A stretch of 64,000 nucleotides of DNA from Bosea sp. 685. GTDB lineage: Bacteria; Pseudomonadota; Alphaproteobacteria; Rhizobiales; Beijerinckiaceae. Where the stretch lies: assembly GCF_031884435.1 (NCBI RefSeq), contig NZ_CP134779.1, positions 124,001 through 188,000 of the forward strand, read 5' to 3'. The first letter of the stretch is position 1. Each line of letters starts with the position of its first letter. The notes under the pieces are model-generated. The model ran no database searches. It was not told the origin of the DNA and was given only the letters and a program-made list of their open reading frames with translations. Both the position numbers and the translations under genes were made by a program. Of the stretch, positions 9,009 to 18,168 are shown one piece after another.

Positions 9009-10334
9009 TCACTCCGCGGCCAAAGGCAGCCGCCTGACGAGCCCCGGCACCAGCCGCACCTTCCGCGGCGCCGCCAGCCAGACCGCTGCCGCCGAGATGA
9101 AGCAGCAGGCGATCGCCAGCAGGAAAGCCAGGCGATAGCTGCCGGTCGCATCGTGAATCATCCCGGCCAGCCAGGGCCCGACAGCGCCGCCACCGAGCAG
9201 TGCTACCGTGACCGTCCCGAAGATCGCCCCGAAATGTGGCCCTTCGAAAATTTCGGCGACGATCGCGCCCATCACCGAGGCGAGCGCGTAACCCAGAAAA
9301 CCCTGCGCGATTACCATCACATAGAGCAGGATGGGCGACGGCCTGTGCTCCAGCGCGATCAGCGCGGCATAGCAGATGGCGAAGCCCAGGCAGCCCACCA
9401 TCCAGATCCATTCGCGGCCGATGCGATCGGACAGGGCACCGAGGCCGATCTGACCGGGGATCGCGACGGCGCTGACCAGTCCGAGCGCCCAGGCGGCCGT
9501 GAGTGGGGTGAAGCCGACCTCGATCAGGTATTTGGTTTGATGGACCTGCACGGCATACCAGGCAACCAATGCGCAGAAATAGCCGAGCATGATCCACCAG
9601 AGGCGCGCGGTCCGCAGTGCCCGCGCCAGCGTCCATTCGACTGCGACCCAGGCCGGATCGACCACGGCCGCCGCATGCCGCGCCGCGCCGGTTCCAGCCG
9701 AGCCGGTCTCGCCATCGGGGAGGGCGCCGAGATCCTGGGGTCTGCGGCGGACCAGCAGATTGAGCGGACCGAGCAGAAAAAGCACAAGCAGGCCCATGAT
9801 CCAACAGGCGGCGCGCCAGCCCTCCCGGCTGATGATCGATTGCAGCCAGGGCAGCAGCAGCACCGCACCGACGCCGACGCCGGAAAAGGCGATGCTGATC
9901 GCAAAGCCCCGGCGGCGCACAAACCAGTTCGGCAGGAACAGCGACTGTGCCGAAAAGCTCATCAGATTGGCGCCGCAGCCGACGAGCACGCCGAGCGTCA
10001 GGTAGAGCTGCCAGGCCGCGCTGATCGCGGGCGCGACCAGCATGCCCGCTGCCAGCATCGCCACGCCCGTCTCGATCACGACGCGCGGGCCATGCTTGTC
10101 CATGACGCGGCCGACGAATGGACTGGTCACTGCCGAAAGCAGGAAGCCAAACGAAAAGGCGCCCGATGCGAGCCCGCGATCCCAGCCGAACTCGTCGATC
10201 AGCGGCGGCAGCAGCAGCGAGAACGCCGTGCGCGCACTGACGGCGACCGCCATGGTGACGAAGGCGACGCCGATGACCACCCAGCCATAGTAGAATGGCA
10301 GGCGTGCCGACCAATGCGGGGAGGGGGGCTGCAT
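9009..10334 (-). CDS. MFS transporter (oxalate/formate antiporter-like or monocarboxylate type)
   Basis: The protein has 441 residues from the ATG at 10334, with about twelve hydrophobic helices. The loop between helices 2 and 3 carries GRVMDKHGPRVV, the conserved MFS motif A region, repeated less perfectly in the second half as GALSDRIGREWIW. The opening RLPFYYGWVVIGVAFVTMAV is typical of the carboxylate/oxalate-formate antiporter branch, hence the suggested substrate class, but no residue fixes it. The gene stands alone between two family A repeats. Confidence 0.88.
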   Translation of the reverse strand: MQPPSPHWSARLPFYYGWVVIGVAFVTMAVAVSARTAFSLLLPPLIDEFGWDRGLASGAFSFGFLLSAVTSPFVGRVMDKHGPRVVIETGVAMLAAGMLVAPAISAAWQLYLTLGVLVGCGANLMSFSAQSLFLPNWFVRRRGFAISIAFSGVGVGAVLLLPWLQSIISREGWRAACWIMGLLVLFLLGPLNLLVRRRPQDLGALPDGETGSAGTGAARHAAAVVDPAWVAVEWTLARALRTARLWWIMLGYFCALVAWYAVQVHQTKYLIEVGFTPLTAAWALGLVSAVAIPGQIGLGALSDRIGREWIWMVGCLGFAICYAALIALEHRPSPILLYVMVIAQGFLGYALASVMGAIVAEIFEGPHFGAIFGTVTVALLGGGAVGPWLAGMIHDATGSYRLAFLLAIACCFISAAAVWLAAPRKVRLVPGLVRRLPLAAE

Positions 10335-10404
10335 ATCGCATAGGTTGGCCCGGTCAGCCGGATGGTCAATCCGTGCTCGACGCACCTCGGATCTGCGTCG
10401 GCGG

Positions 10405-10533
10405 CTAGAGCCGGATGATGTCAGGTGAGATCACTTGGTGATCCCATCTGACATCTGAATCCGTCTCTCATCAAAAAGTTAGAGCAGGATTGGTGCGAAA
10501 AACCGGTTCCCGCTTTTTCGCATCCTGCTCTAG
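10405..10533. repeat. Interspersed palindromic repeat, family A, copy 2
   Basis: This is an inverted copy of the repeat at 8826, running from CTAGAGCCGGATGATGTCAG to GCATCCTGCTCTAG. Its terminal CTAG at 10530-10533 contains the stop codon of the neighbouring TerB-like gene. The rest of the gap 10335-10529 holds nothing else. Confidence 0.85.
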
Positions 10534-11426
10534 ACCTTCGCGGCGCTCGCTGCCGCGTCGATATTCGCGACCAACTCGGCGTCGAGCCCGAGCGAGCCCG
10601 CCAGCCCGGCGAGGAAGTCCTTCTCCTTGGCCGTGTCGGGATTAATGGCGATGCGCGCCGCCATATAGATCTGCGCCGCCAATTCGGGGCTGGTTGCGCC
10701 TTCGACCAAGCTGTCGACCGAGGCCGGATGCGCCATCTCATTGGCCAGCCACTCATTGGCTTCGGGATCGAAGCCGGCTTCGCGCAGGCCGCCAAGGATG
10801 CTGTTGCGCTCGTCTTCGTCGATCGCCCCGTCGGCGGCGGCCGCCGCAATCATCGCGCGGATGAAGATCAGCGTCGTTGCCTCGTTCGCCGCCGCAGGCT
10901 CGAAGCCGGTGCCGGCAGGAGCCGGCTGGACCGGCTCCTGCGTGTCGAGCAGCGGCTTGCCGGCCTGATGGTTCTGATAGGCCTTGTAGGCCAGCCCGCC
11001 GATCAGCGCGAGACCGCCCAGCCTGGCGGCGGAGCCGACGACGGCCCGCCCAGCTGAGGAGCCGAAGACCAGCGCGCCGAGCCCGCCCAGCACTGCCGTC
11101 GCCACGGCTGGGTTGGCGTTGAACATGCCCTTGGCCTGTTCGAGCAGCTGGTCCGGCGTCTTGCCGCCGGAGATCTGGCTCAGGATGTCGTTGGCCTTCT
11201 GCTGTGCGCCGGTTTGCTGTGCGGCGTCCTGCACGCCTTGCGTCGCCTGCCCGAAGACACTGCCGACGAGCCCGCCCAGGCCCCCGGCACTGCCGGCTTG
11301 CTGCGCCAGATTGCCGAGCACGGCACCGAGGCCCGGGGTCTGTCCACCACCTTGCTGTCCCCCTTGCTGGCCGGCCTGGCTGCCGGCGCTGACGAGCGCA
11401 TCGAGAAGTGATTTCGCGTTGAACAT
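10530..11426 (-). CDS. TerB-like / DUF533 family inner-membrane protein
   Basis: The protein has 298 residues; the ATG at 11426 follows AAGGAG at good spacing. Residues 20-100 are rich in Gln and Gly and probably disordered. A hydrophobic Gly-rich segment around 105-150 may insert in the membrane. From about 180 the sequence turns into a helical acidic TerB-like fold: FIRAMIAAAAADGAIDEDE and IYMAARIAINPDTAKEKDFL. This matches the DUF533 layout. TerB-like domains are linked to metal or stress responses, but no specific role is known for this class. The stop codon lies inside a repeat. Confidence 0.85.
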   Translation of the reverse strand: MFNAKSLLDALVSAGSQAGQQGGQQGGGQTPGLGAVLGNLAQQAGSAGGLGGLVGSVFGQATQGVQDAAQQTGAQQKANDILSQISGGKTPDQLLEQAKGMFNANPAVATAVLGGLGALVFGSSAGRAVVGSAARLGGLALIGGLAYKAYQNHQAGKPLLDTQEPVQPAPAGTGFEPAAANEATTLIFIRAMIAAAAADGAIDEDERNSILGGLREAGFDPEANEWLANEMAHPASVDSLVEGATSPELAAQIYMAARIAINPDTAKEKDFLAGLAGSLGLDAELVANIDAAASAAKV

Positions 11427-11499
11427 GGTCGGCTCCTTCGCAAGGCTTTGGTCGACATCATCATTCAGCCTGCACGCAAGCCAGGGCTCGCACAACGGC

Positions 11500-11592
11500 T
11501 GGAGCCGGATGATGTCAGACGGGCTCACCAAGTGATCGCATCTGACATCTGAATCCGTCTCTCATCTAAGAGTTGAGAGCAGGATCGATGCT
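11500..11592. repeat. Interspersed palindromic repeat, family A, copy 3 (partial)
   Basis: GGAGCCGGATGATGTCAG through ATCTGACATCTGAATCCGTC and GAGAGCAGGATCGATGC match copies 1 and 2, but the second hairpin is truncated. It lies upstream of the TerB-like gene and downstream of the Lrp gene. Confidence 0.8.
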
Positions 11593-11625
11593 CTTGGCAC
11601 GCCATGCGAGGGAAGAATGACGACA

Positions 11626-12105
11626 TCAAGGCCCGGGCAGCGGCAGCAGGCCAGGCTCCTTCAGGGTCTCCAGCGCGATTTCGGAGCGCACGCGCGCCAC
11701 GCTCTCATGCGGCATCAGGATCTCGTTGATGAAGCGCGACAGCTCCTTGAGATCGCCGACCGCAACCTTGAGCAGGTAATCGGCTTCCCCGGTCAGGGCA
11801 TGGGCCTCGAGGATCGCCGGCGTCAGCCGGACCAGATCGCGGAAGCGCCGCGCATTGTCGCGTGAATGCGTGTTGAGCGCGACATGGATGAAGACGGTGA
11901 TGCCGAGCCCGATGGCGGAGGGCTCGATCAGGGCGCGGTAGCCGCGGATCGTGCCGTCCTGCTCCAGCCTTTGCCGCCGCCGCGAGATCTGGCTCGCGGA
12001 GAGGCCGACCTTCTCGGCCAGGGCGCCGTTGGTGAGCGATGCGTCCTGCTGGAGTGCGTCGAGCAGGCGCCAGTCGAAGCTGTCGAGATTGGGCGGTGTT
12101 TGCAT
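11626..12105 (-). CDS. Lrp/AsnC-family transcriptional regulator
   Basis: The protein has 159 residues. Two ATGs stand side by side (12108 and 12105); AGAGGA lies five bases before the second, which I prefer. An N-terminal helix-turn-helix (LTNGALAEKVGLSASQISRRR) is followed by the RAM effector domain (FIHVALNTHS, ALTGEADYLLKV). It is divergent from 4-hydroxyphenylpyruvate dioxygenase, 111 bp away, and so likely controls tyrosine or phenylalanine breakdown in response to an amino acid. That target is inferred from position. Confidence 0.93.
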   Translation of the reverse strand: MQTPPNLDSFDWRLLDALQQDASLTNGALAEKVGLSASQISRRRQRLEQDGTIRGYRALIEPSAIGLGITVFIHVALNTHSRDNARRFRDLVRLTPAILEAHALTGEADYLLKVAVGDLKELSRFINEILMPHESVARVRSEIALETLKEPGLLPLPGP

Positions 12106-12216
12106 CATATTCCTCTCATGCGCGTATTCTGTGCGCAATCCGCGGTTACGCAAGCGCCTTTGCACGCTCCGTGCCCCGCTCACGCGCGAAGATGATGGCA
12201 GGCAATCTGGAGGAGA

Positions 12217-13359
12217 ATGTCCATGGGTCCGTTTCCGTTCGACGCCGTCCCGCCCGCCATCTCCGAGGCCAATCCGATGGGGACGGATGGCTTCGAATTC
12301 GTCGAATACGCCCATCCCGAGCCGGAGAAGCTGGGTGAGTTGTTCGAGCGGATGGGGTTCACGCGGGTCGCTCAGCACCGCTCCAAGAAGGTGACGCTCT
12401 ACCGTCAGGGCGACGTCAATTTCGTCGTCAATGCCGAGCCGAACTCATTCGCGCAGGGCTTTGCGGTCGAGCACGGCCCTTGCGCCTGCGCCATGGCCTT
12501 CCGCGTCGTCGACGCCAAGCACGCCTTCGAGCGCGCGGTCTCGCTCGGCGCCGAGCCCTATGAGAGCAGGGTCGGCCCTGGCGAATTGGCGATCCCGGCG
12601 GTGAAGGGCATCGGCGGCTCGATCCTCTATTTCGTCGAGCGCTATGGCGAGAAGGGTTCGATCTGGGATGTCGATTTCGAGTGGACGGCTGAGCGCGATC
12701 CCCATCCCGAGCAGGCCGGGCTGTATTACCTCGACCACCTGACCCACAACGTCCATCGCGGTCGCATGGACCATTGGGCCGGCTGGTACGGCAAGCTGTT
12801 CAATTTCCGCGAGATCCGCTTCTTCAACATCGAAGGCAAATTGACCGGGCTGATCTCACGCGCTTTGACCTCGCCTTGCGGCAAGATCCGCATCCCGATC
12901 AACGAGTCGCTCGACGACAAGAGCCAGATCGAGGAGTACCTGCGCCAGTACAAGGGCGAAGGCATCCAGCATGTCGCGATGGGCGCGCGCGATATCTACG
13001 CCACCGTCGAACAGCTGCGCCGCAACGCGCTGCCCTTCATGCCGGCTCCGCCCGAGACCTATTACGAGAAGGTCGATGCGCGCGTGCCCGGCCATGGCGA
13101 GCCGGTCGCGCGGTTGAAAGCCACCGGCATCCTGATCGATGGCGAGGGCGCAGTCGCGCTCGGCGAGAAGGAAGGCCGCATGAGCAAGGTCCTGCTGCAG
13201 ATCTTCTCCGGCACGGTGCTCGGGCCGATCTTCTTCGAGTTCATCCAGCGCAAGGGCGATGACGGCTTCGGCGAAGGCAATTTCCGCGCTTTGTTCGAAT
13301 CGATCGAGGAGGATCAGATCCGGCGCGGGGTGCTCAGCGCTCCACAGGCGGCGGAGTGA
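12217..13359 (+). CDS. hppD: 4-hydroxyphenylpyruvate dioxygenase
   Basis: The protein has 380 residues, the usual bacterial length. It converts 4-hydroxyphenylpyruvate and O2 to homogentisate and CO2 in tyrosine catabolism. The likely Fe(II) ligands are His174 in LDHLTHNV, His252 in GIQHVAM and Glu341 in FFEFIQRKG, in the C-terminal vicinal-oxygen-chelate half; the N-terminal half is the degenerate VOC domain. GGAGGAGA precedes the ATG; the second ATG at 12223 has more usual spacing and could be used instead. No homogentisate dioxygenase is next to it. The divergent Lrp gene is the probable regulator. Confidence 0.96.
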   Translation: MSMGPFPFDAVPPAISEANPMGTDGFEFVEYAHPEPEKLGELFERMGFTRVAQHRSKKVTLYRQGDVNFVVNAEPNSFAQGFAVEHGPCACAMAFRVVDAKHAFERAVSLGAEPYESRVGPGELAIPAVKGIGGSILYFVERYGEKGSIWDVDFEWTAERDPHPEQAGLYYLDHLTHNVHRGRMDHWAGWYGKLFNFREIRFFNIEGKLTGLISRALTSPCGKIRIPINESLDDKSQIEEYLRQYKGEGIQHVAMGARDIYATVEQLRRNALPFMPAPPETYYEKVDARVPGHGEPVARLKATGILIDGEGAVALGEKEGRMSKVLLQIFSGTVLGPIFFEFIQRKGDDGFGEGNFRALFESIEEDQIRRGVLSAPQAAE

Positions 13360-13404
13360 AGGGCGGCATGGCTGCGTCCTCTCCTCAGGGGGCAGCCTTT
13401 CCGT

Positions 13405-13854
13405 TCACGGCTTCAGGCGGCGCGGGCGCGTCAGTCCGTCATGCGGCTCGGCCTCGTCTGCTGCGTGATGCAGTATGATCGCATGCGCCTCCGACCAGCG
13501 CTGGATCTCCTCGAAAACCGGCCGCAGATCGAAGGCGGCCCGGGTGAGTTCGTATTCCACGCGCGGCGGCACCTCGGCATAGAGCGTGCGCTTGACGAGG
13601 CCGTGCCTCTCCAGATCGCGTAGCTGGGCGGTCAGCATATGCTGGGTGATGCCCGGGATCGCCCGGCGCAATTCGCCGAAGCGCAAAGTGCCCTGGGTGA
13701 GCTCCCAGAGGATCTCGCCCTTCCATTTGCCGGTCAGGATGCGCATCGCCGCCTGAAATTGCCGGACTGGCGGCGCGCCGGCGCAGGCCTTTGAATCCGT
13801 GTCGGATTCGGCGGTGCCGATCAGGTCCGAGGCTTCAATAGTCTTGTTTTTCAT
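13405..13854 (-). CDS. HxlR-family transcriptional regulator
   Basis: The protein has 149 residues. The winged-helix core is typical of HxlR: MRILTGKWKGEILWELTQG, LRFGELRRAIPGITQHML and LRDLERHGLVKR. An N-terminal tail of about 30 residues includes a Cys (residue 24), the position where redox- or aldehyde-sensing HxlR members carry their reactive cysteine. It is divergent from the DoxX-family gene across 119 bp, the usual arrangement for a HxlR repressor and its quinone- or thiol-responsive target. Confidence 0.92.
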   Translation of the reverse strand: MKNKTIEASDLIGTAESDTDSKACAGAPPVRQFQAAMRILTGKWKGEILWELTQGTLRFGELRRAIPGITQHMLTAQLRDLERHGLVKRTLYAEVPPRVEYELTRAAFDLRPVFEEIQRWSEAHAIILHHAADEAEPHDGLTRPRRLKP

Positions 13855-13973
13855 ACTACGTTACAAAAAGCATCCTTCTTGTGTTTTCAATCCTACATCC
13901 GAATTGTGAGTGAAGGAAGCGGTCGATGAACGGCCGCTTTCCCCCGTTTTCACCCCTAATTCGGCAGGGATTC

Positions 13974-14381
13974 ATGTCACTCACTCACATTGAGACGGTG
14001 CCGCGCTGGCGCCGGATCGGTCTATGGAGCCTGAAGGTTCTGCTCGCGGCAGTTTTCCTCGCGGCTGGCGGCGCCAAGCTCGCGGGCGTGCCGATGATGG
14101 TCGAGAATTTCGAGCATCTCGGCTTGGGGCAGTGGTTCCGCTATGTCACCGGGACGCTGGAGGTGATCGGCGCTGTCGCGATCCTGCTTCCCGCCTTCGC
14201 GGCTTTCGGCGGCGCGCTTCTCGCGACCATCATGGTCGGCGCCACCCTGGCCCATCTCTTCGCCATCCCGGGCCCGTCGCTTCCGGCGATCGTGCTGTTC
14301 GCCCTCAGCGCGATCGTCGTGTTCGCGCATCGTGATCAGGTCGAAAGTTTCGCTGACCGGGTCTTCGGCGATCACGATTGA
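13974..14381 (+). CDS. DoxX family membrane protein
   Basis: The protein has 135 residues with four predicted helices. The pattern LKVLLAAVFLAAGGAKLAG near residue 18 and FRYVTGTLEVIGAVAILLP further on identify the DoxX/DoxD-like family. Some members take part in quinone or thiosulfate redox chemistry, but most are uncharacterised. An upstream ATG at 13926 would add 16 residues; I prefer 13974 because the hydrophobic domain follows directly. The divergent HxlR gene likely controls it. Confidence 0.85.
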   Translation: MSLTHIETVPRWRRIGLWSLKVLLAAVFLAAGGAKLAGVPMMVENFEHLGLGQWFRYVTGTLEVIGAVAILLPAFAAFGGALLATIMVGATLAHLFAIPGPSLPAIVLFALSAIVVFAHRDQVESFADRVFGDHD

Positions 14382-14447
14382 GACATCGCGGCCAGAGCCT
14401 GCGGCGGCCTTCATCCCCATAGTTCCCTACAATCTCCAGAGATCAGC

Positions 14448-14558
14448 ATGATACGATTCACGATCGCGGCGTTGGCGCTGCTTGCGCTCTCCGCTTGCCA
14501 CACAACCGAACTCGGCCGTCAGGTCGGCTGGCCCGAGCCCCAGCGCATATCGCAATGA
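14448..14558 (+). CDS. Very small putative lipoprotein (36 aa)
   Basis: A 37-codon frame starts at the ATG at 14448 after AATCTCCAGAGATCAGC. It encodes a charged start (MIRF), a hydrophobic run and a lipobox LSAC near residue 17, then a short polar tail ending RISQ. This is the shape of entericidin-like and other tiny rhizobial lipoproteins, which are exported by Sec, lipidated on Cys and left in the envelope. The lipobox and signal shape are the only evidence. It lies between the DoxX gene and dctA, both on the same strand. Confidence 0.55.
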   Translation: MIRFTIAALALLALSACHTTELGRQVGWPEPQRISQ

Positions 14559-14688
14559 CAGCGAGCGGCGGCGTATGCCGCCGCTCGAGCGGCCAGGCCG
14601 TATCGCTGGGGTATCTTGTCGTCCCGCAGAAATCAGCGTAGCGGCTGTCGTGATGCATCGGAACAGATGCGCGCTCGGAGGGACGGCC

Positions 14689-16017
14689 ATGACGACGGCG
14701 ACTGCTGAAACTCTGCGCGGCCATCAAGGCCCCTGGTGGACCCATCTTTACGTGCAGGTCCTGACGGCGATCACGATCGGCGTCCTGCTCGGGCATTTCT
14801 ACCCGCAGACCGGCGAGGCGATGAAGCCGCTCGGCGACGCCTTCATCAAGGCGATCAAGATGATCATCGCGCCGATCATCTTCCTTACGGTCGTCCATGG
14901 CGTTGCCTCGATGGACGACATGAAGAAAGTCGGCAGGGTCGGCCTCAAGGCGCTGCTCTATTTCGAGCTGGTCACGACGCTGGCGCTGGTCGTCGGCCTC
15001 GTCGTGATCAATCTCTGGAAGCCGGGCGTCGGCATGAATGTCGACGTCAACACGATCAATACCTCGGGCATCGCCGCTTTCACGGCCAAGGCGCACGACC
15101 AGAGCACCGTCGCCTTTCTGATGGCGATTGTCCCCGAGACGGTGGTCGGGGCCTTCGCCAATGGTGAAATCCTGCAGGTTCTGTTCTTCGCCCTGCTCTT
15201 CGCCTTCGGCCTGCAGATGATCGGCGAGCGCGGCAAGCCGGTGCTGAAATTCGTCGACGACATCTCGCTGGTCTTCTTCAAGATCGTCGGCATCATCATG
15301 AAGGCAGCGCCGATCGGCGCCTTCGGCGCGATGGCTTTCACCATCGGCAAGTTCGGTGTCGGCACGCTGCTCTCGCTCGGCAGCTTCATGGCGGCCTTCT
15401 ACACCACCTGCCTGCTCTTCATCTTCGTCGTGCTGGGCACGATCGCGCGGCTGACTGGTTTCTCGATCATCAAGTTCATCGCCTATATCAAGGAAGAGCT
15501 CTTGATCGTGCTTGGCACCTCTTCGTCCGAGAGCGTGCTGCCGCGCATGATCGCCAAGATGAGCCATCTCGGCTGCAAGGAGAGCGTCGTCGGGCTCGTC
15601 ATCCCGACCGGCTATTCCTTCAATCTCGACGGCACCTGCATCTACCTGACCATGGCCGCGATCTTCCTGGCGCAGGCGACCAATATCGACCTGACGCTTT
15701 CGCAGGAGATCGGCATCATCGCCGTGCTGCTGCTGACCTCGAAGGGCGCGGCCGGCGTCACCGGCTCGGGCTTCATCGTGCTGGCGGCGACGCTGGCCTC
15801 GGTCGGCCATATCCCTGTGGCCTCGATCGCGCTGATCCTCGGCATCGACCGTTTCATGTCGGAGGCGCGCGCGCTGACCAATCTGATCGGCAACGGCGTC
15901 GCCACCATCGTGGTCTCGAAATGGGAGAACTCCCTCGACGAGAAGCGCATGCACGCGATCCTCGACAAGGAGACCGGGTTCGACGTCGAGGGCGAGCCGG
16001 AGCGGGTCGCGGCCTGA
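14689..16017 (+). CDS. dctA: C4-dicarboxylate:cation symporter DctA
   Basis: The protein has 442 residues; the ATG at 14689 has GGAGG seven bases upstream. This is a member of the DAACS (glutamate transporter-fold) family in the inner membrane, taking up succinate, fumarate and malate with protons or Na+. Signature segments are [19 protein letters not shown], the serine-rich reentrant loop [26 protein letters not shown] and, further on, [19 protein letters not shown]. Length and sequence match rhizobial DctA. No dctBD two-component genes are adjacent, so the regulator must be elsewhere. Confidence 0.95.
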   Translation: MTTATAETLRGHQGPWWTHLYVQVLTAITIGVLLGHFYPQTGEAMKPLGDAFIKAIKMIIAPIIFLTVVHGVASMDDMKKVGRVGLKALLYFELVTTLALVVGLVVINLWKPGVGMNVDVNTINTSGIAAFTAKAHDQSTVAFLMAIVPETVVGAFANGEILQVLFFALLFAFGLQMIGERGKPVLKFVDDISLVFFKIVGIIMKAAPIGAFGAMAFTIGKFGVGTLLSLGSFMAAFYTTCLLFIFVVLGTIARLTGFSIIKFIAYIKEELLIVLGTSSSESVLPRMIAKMSHLGCKESVVGLVIPTGYSFNLDGTCIYLTMAAIFLAQATNIDLTLSQEIGIIAVLLLTSKGAAGVTGSGFIVLAATLASVGHIPVASIALILGIDRFMSEARALTNLIGNGVATIVVSKWENSLDEKRMHAILDKETGFDVEGEPERVAA

Positions 16018-16033
16018 TCCGGGAGGCGGAGCG

Positions 16034-16119
16034 CCTGCTCTCATCTCTTTGGTGAGAGACGGATTCAGATTTCAGATGGGATCACTTTGTGAGCCCATCT
16101 GACGTCATCCGGTTCTAGA
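16034..16119. repeat. Interspersed palindromic repeat, family A, copy 4 (partial)
   Basis: GAGAGACGGATTCAGATTTCAG to ATCCGGTTCTAGAG matches the second arm of the family A repeat. It abuts a family B repeat, the two sharing the CTAGAG at 16115-16120. Confidence 0.8.
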
Positions 16120-16220
16120 GCAATTTCCGATCAAACTGGATCGTTCAACTACTCTAGGCCATTGTTTTAACGCGTTTTCTTCATGCGAACCGGTATCCAC
16201 TTCGCTCGAAAACGCTCTAG
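16115..16220. repeat. Interspersed palindromic repeat, family B, copy 1
   Basis: The repeat runs from CTAGAGCAATTTCCGATC through TGTTTTAACGCGTTTTCTTC to GAAAACGCTCTAG. A second copy is at 43619-43724. Its terminal CTAG provides the stop codon of the inhibitor-like gene at 16217. Confidence 0.8.
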
Positions 16221-17005
16221 GGAGCGAGCTTGCGCATCATCAAGGGTGCGCCGACGGCTGGATCCTTGCGCCAGAGCCCGCTCTCGAAGACGAGATCGAG
16301 GCTGTGGCCCTTGCGCGCGACCAAAGTGAGCCGGCCTGCGCCATAGCGCCAGCCAGCGGGATCGAAGATCGTCAACCCGGTATCCTGGCACGGCCCTTCC
16401 AAAGCGGCAGGCGCACGGTCCAGCGGGCCGGGCGTCAGGACGAGCTTGCAGGCCTCGCGGTTGTGCTGGCGCATCACTGAATAGCGGCCGGGCAAGGTGT
16501 CGGCGGCAGGCGCGCGCGCCGGATCGACGGCTGTCGGCCGCTGGGCCGCGACTGCGGCTGACTCAGCCGGGTTCGACGGCGCGCGGCGCGCCGCGCGCGG
16601 GTAACCCTTGGGGTCGAGCCAATATTGCTGCCCGTCCGCCGTCTTGCCCTGCAGCCCGGTCTCTGTGCCTGTCCGGCCGAAGGCGAGCACGGCCTTGCCG
16701 GAGCTGTCGTCGAGGCGCGGGGAGCCGTCGGGCATGACGGTCCAGGCGGCGACCTGGTCGAGCAGCGGGAGCGCCCGCCGGCAGGTCGCGGGAAAGCGGA
16801 CCTGCCGGCCATTGCCGGCAGGCTCGATGCCGAGCGTGATGGTGCATTTGCGCGATGCTCCGACCCGTTCGAGATCCCAGGCGCCGAGCAGCGGGCGAAG
16901 GCTGTCGGGCGCCTTGTCGGCGCCGCGCGGCAGCGGTGGGGTCTGGGCGTGGGCGGCGCCTGCGAGCGCGATCAGGCCTGCCGCAAGAAACGACAGGCCT
17001 CGCAT
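16217..17005 (-). CDS. Exported protein with two AprI/Inh-type protease inhibitor domains
   Basis: I read 262 residues from the ATG at 17005, which yields a clean signal peptide (MRGLSFLAAGLIALAGAAHA, then Gln). An ATG at 17044 would overlap the upstream gene. Two repeats of one domain type are visible: LLGAWDLERVGASRKCTITLG... at about 40-115 and LPGRYSVMRQHNREACKLVLT... at about 175-260. Both have the paired Cys and WD/Y core of the AprI/Inh metalloprotease inhibitor and Omp19 family. Periplasmic inhibition of proteases is the expected role. The tandem form and Pro/Ala-rich linker are less usual than the single-domain form. Confidence 0.8.
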   Translation of the reverse strand: MRGLSFLAAGLIALAGAAHAQTPPLPRGADKAPDSLRPLLGAWDLERVGASRKCTITLGIEPAGNGRQVRFPATCRRALPLLDQVAAWTVMPDGSPRLDDSSGKAVLAFGRTGTETGLQGKTADGQQYWLDPKGYPRAARRAPSNPAESAAVAAQRPTAVDPARAPAADTLPGRYSVMRQHNREACKLVLTPGPLDRAPAALEGPCQDTGLTIFDPAGWRYGAGRLTLVARKGHSLDLVFESGLWRKDPAVGAPLMMRKLAP

Positions 17006-17028
17006 TCCGTGAGGTTTGCGCTGCAATC

Positions 17029-18000
17029 TCAGGCTTTCGTCCATGGCGTCTCGGGAACCGGCGTGAGGGGGCCCTTGCCATCGAACCATGACAGCAGGTT
17101 GTCGACCACAAGCTGGCCCATCTGCTCGCGGGTGTGGACCGAGGCCGAGCCGACATGGGGCAAGAGCACGGCATGCTCGATCGCGATGAGCTCGGCCGGC
17201 ACGCGCGGCTCGTCCTCGAAGACGTCGAGACCGGCCGACAGGATCGTCTTGTTCTGCAGCGCCTCGATCAACGCCTTCTCGTCGATGACGGTGCCGCGGC
17301 CGACATTGACGACGATGCCGTTGGGGCCGAGCGCCTTCAGCACCTCGGCGTTGATGATGTGATGGGTCGAGGCGCCGCCGGGCGCGACCGAGACCAGCGT
17401 GTCGACATCCGCTGCCATCTCGACCAGCGAGGGATAGTAGCGATAGGGCACATCGGCCTGGCGTGAGCGGCCATGATAGGCGATCGGCACGCCGAAGGCC
17501 TCGAGCCGATGTGCGACCGCCTTGCCGATGCGGCCGAGGCCGACGATGCCGATCGAGCGCTTGCGCAGCGAGGTCGTTAGCGGATAGGCGCCCTTCAGCC
17601 ACTTGCCTTCGCGCAGATAGCGGTCGACCTGCGGCAATTGCCGGATCGTCGAGAGCAGCAGGCCGATGGTCAGGTCGGCGACCTCATCGGAGAGCACGTC
17701 GGGGGTGTTCGAGACGACGAGGCCGCGCTTACCGGCCTCCGCCGCATCGACATTGTCGTAGCCGACGCCGAAATTCGCGATCATCTCCAGCTTGGGCAGA
17801 GCGTCGAACAGCGCGCCATCGATCCTGATATGGCCGCCGCCGGCGATGCCGCGCACGCGCTCGCCAACCTCACGCAGGAAAGCGGCCTTGTCCTCGGCCT
17901 TCCAGAGCTCGTGCACGGTGAAGCGCGCCTTGAGCTGGTCGGCGGCATAGGCCATCAGCGGGCCCGTCATGATGATCTCGGTTGCGTTGGGCCGTGTCAT
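17029..18000 (-). CDS. D-isomer-specific 2-hydroxyacid dehydrogenase
   Basis: The protein has 323 residues from the ATG at 18000; an in-frame ATG at 18015 is possible. The NAD-binding motif VGLGRIGKAVAHRL sits mid-protein. Family catalytic residues are visible: Arg in NVGRGTVIDEKAL, Glu in DVFEDEPRVP and His in LLPHVGSAS. Homologues act as glyoxylate/hydroxypyruvate or gluconate reductases, reducing 2-oxo acids with NAD(P)H in the cytoplasm. It neighbours the GntR gene and the ABC importer, and the element at 18156 resembles one in front of that importer, so it may share their regulation. Confidence 0.92.
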   Translation of the reverse strand: MTRPNATEIIMTGPLMAYAADQLKARFTVHELWKAEDKAAFLREVGERVRGIAGGGHIRIDGALFDALPKLEMIANFGVGYDNVDAAEAGKRGLVVSNTPDVLSDEVADLTIGLLLSTIRQLPQVDRYLREGKWLKGAYPLTTSLRKRSIGIVGLGRIGKAVAHRLEAFGVPIAYHGRSRQADVPYRYYPSLVEMAADVDTLVSVAPGGASTHHIINAEVLKALGPNGIVVNVGRGTVIDEKALIEALQNKTILSAGLDVFEDEPRVPAELIAIEHAVLLPHVGSASVHTREQMGQLVVDNLLSWFDGKGPLTPVPETPWTKA

Positions 18001-18155
18001 GGCGTGCGTTTCCATCGTCTGGGGAAGAATGGGAGAAAACTTGATTCGGTGAATCTGAATCGATTAGATTGCGGCGTCGAGCGCTTCCGCGCGCAACTGC
18101 CGCCCATCTCTACACGCCTCGCGATGCGGGAAAAGCGCCGATGGGCGCATATGTA

Positions 18156-18168
18156 GTATGATTTATTC
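18156..18168. promoter_or_regulatory. Candidate operator GTATGATTTATTC
   Basis: The element lies between the GntR stop codon and the divergent-reading dehydrogenase start at 18000. It nearly matches GTATGACTTTATC at 19021, upstream of the ABC operon. The two could be GntR/FadR-type sites, but the match is short. Confidence 0.35.
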
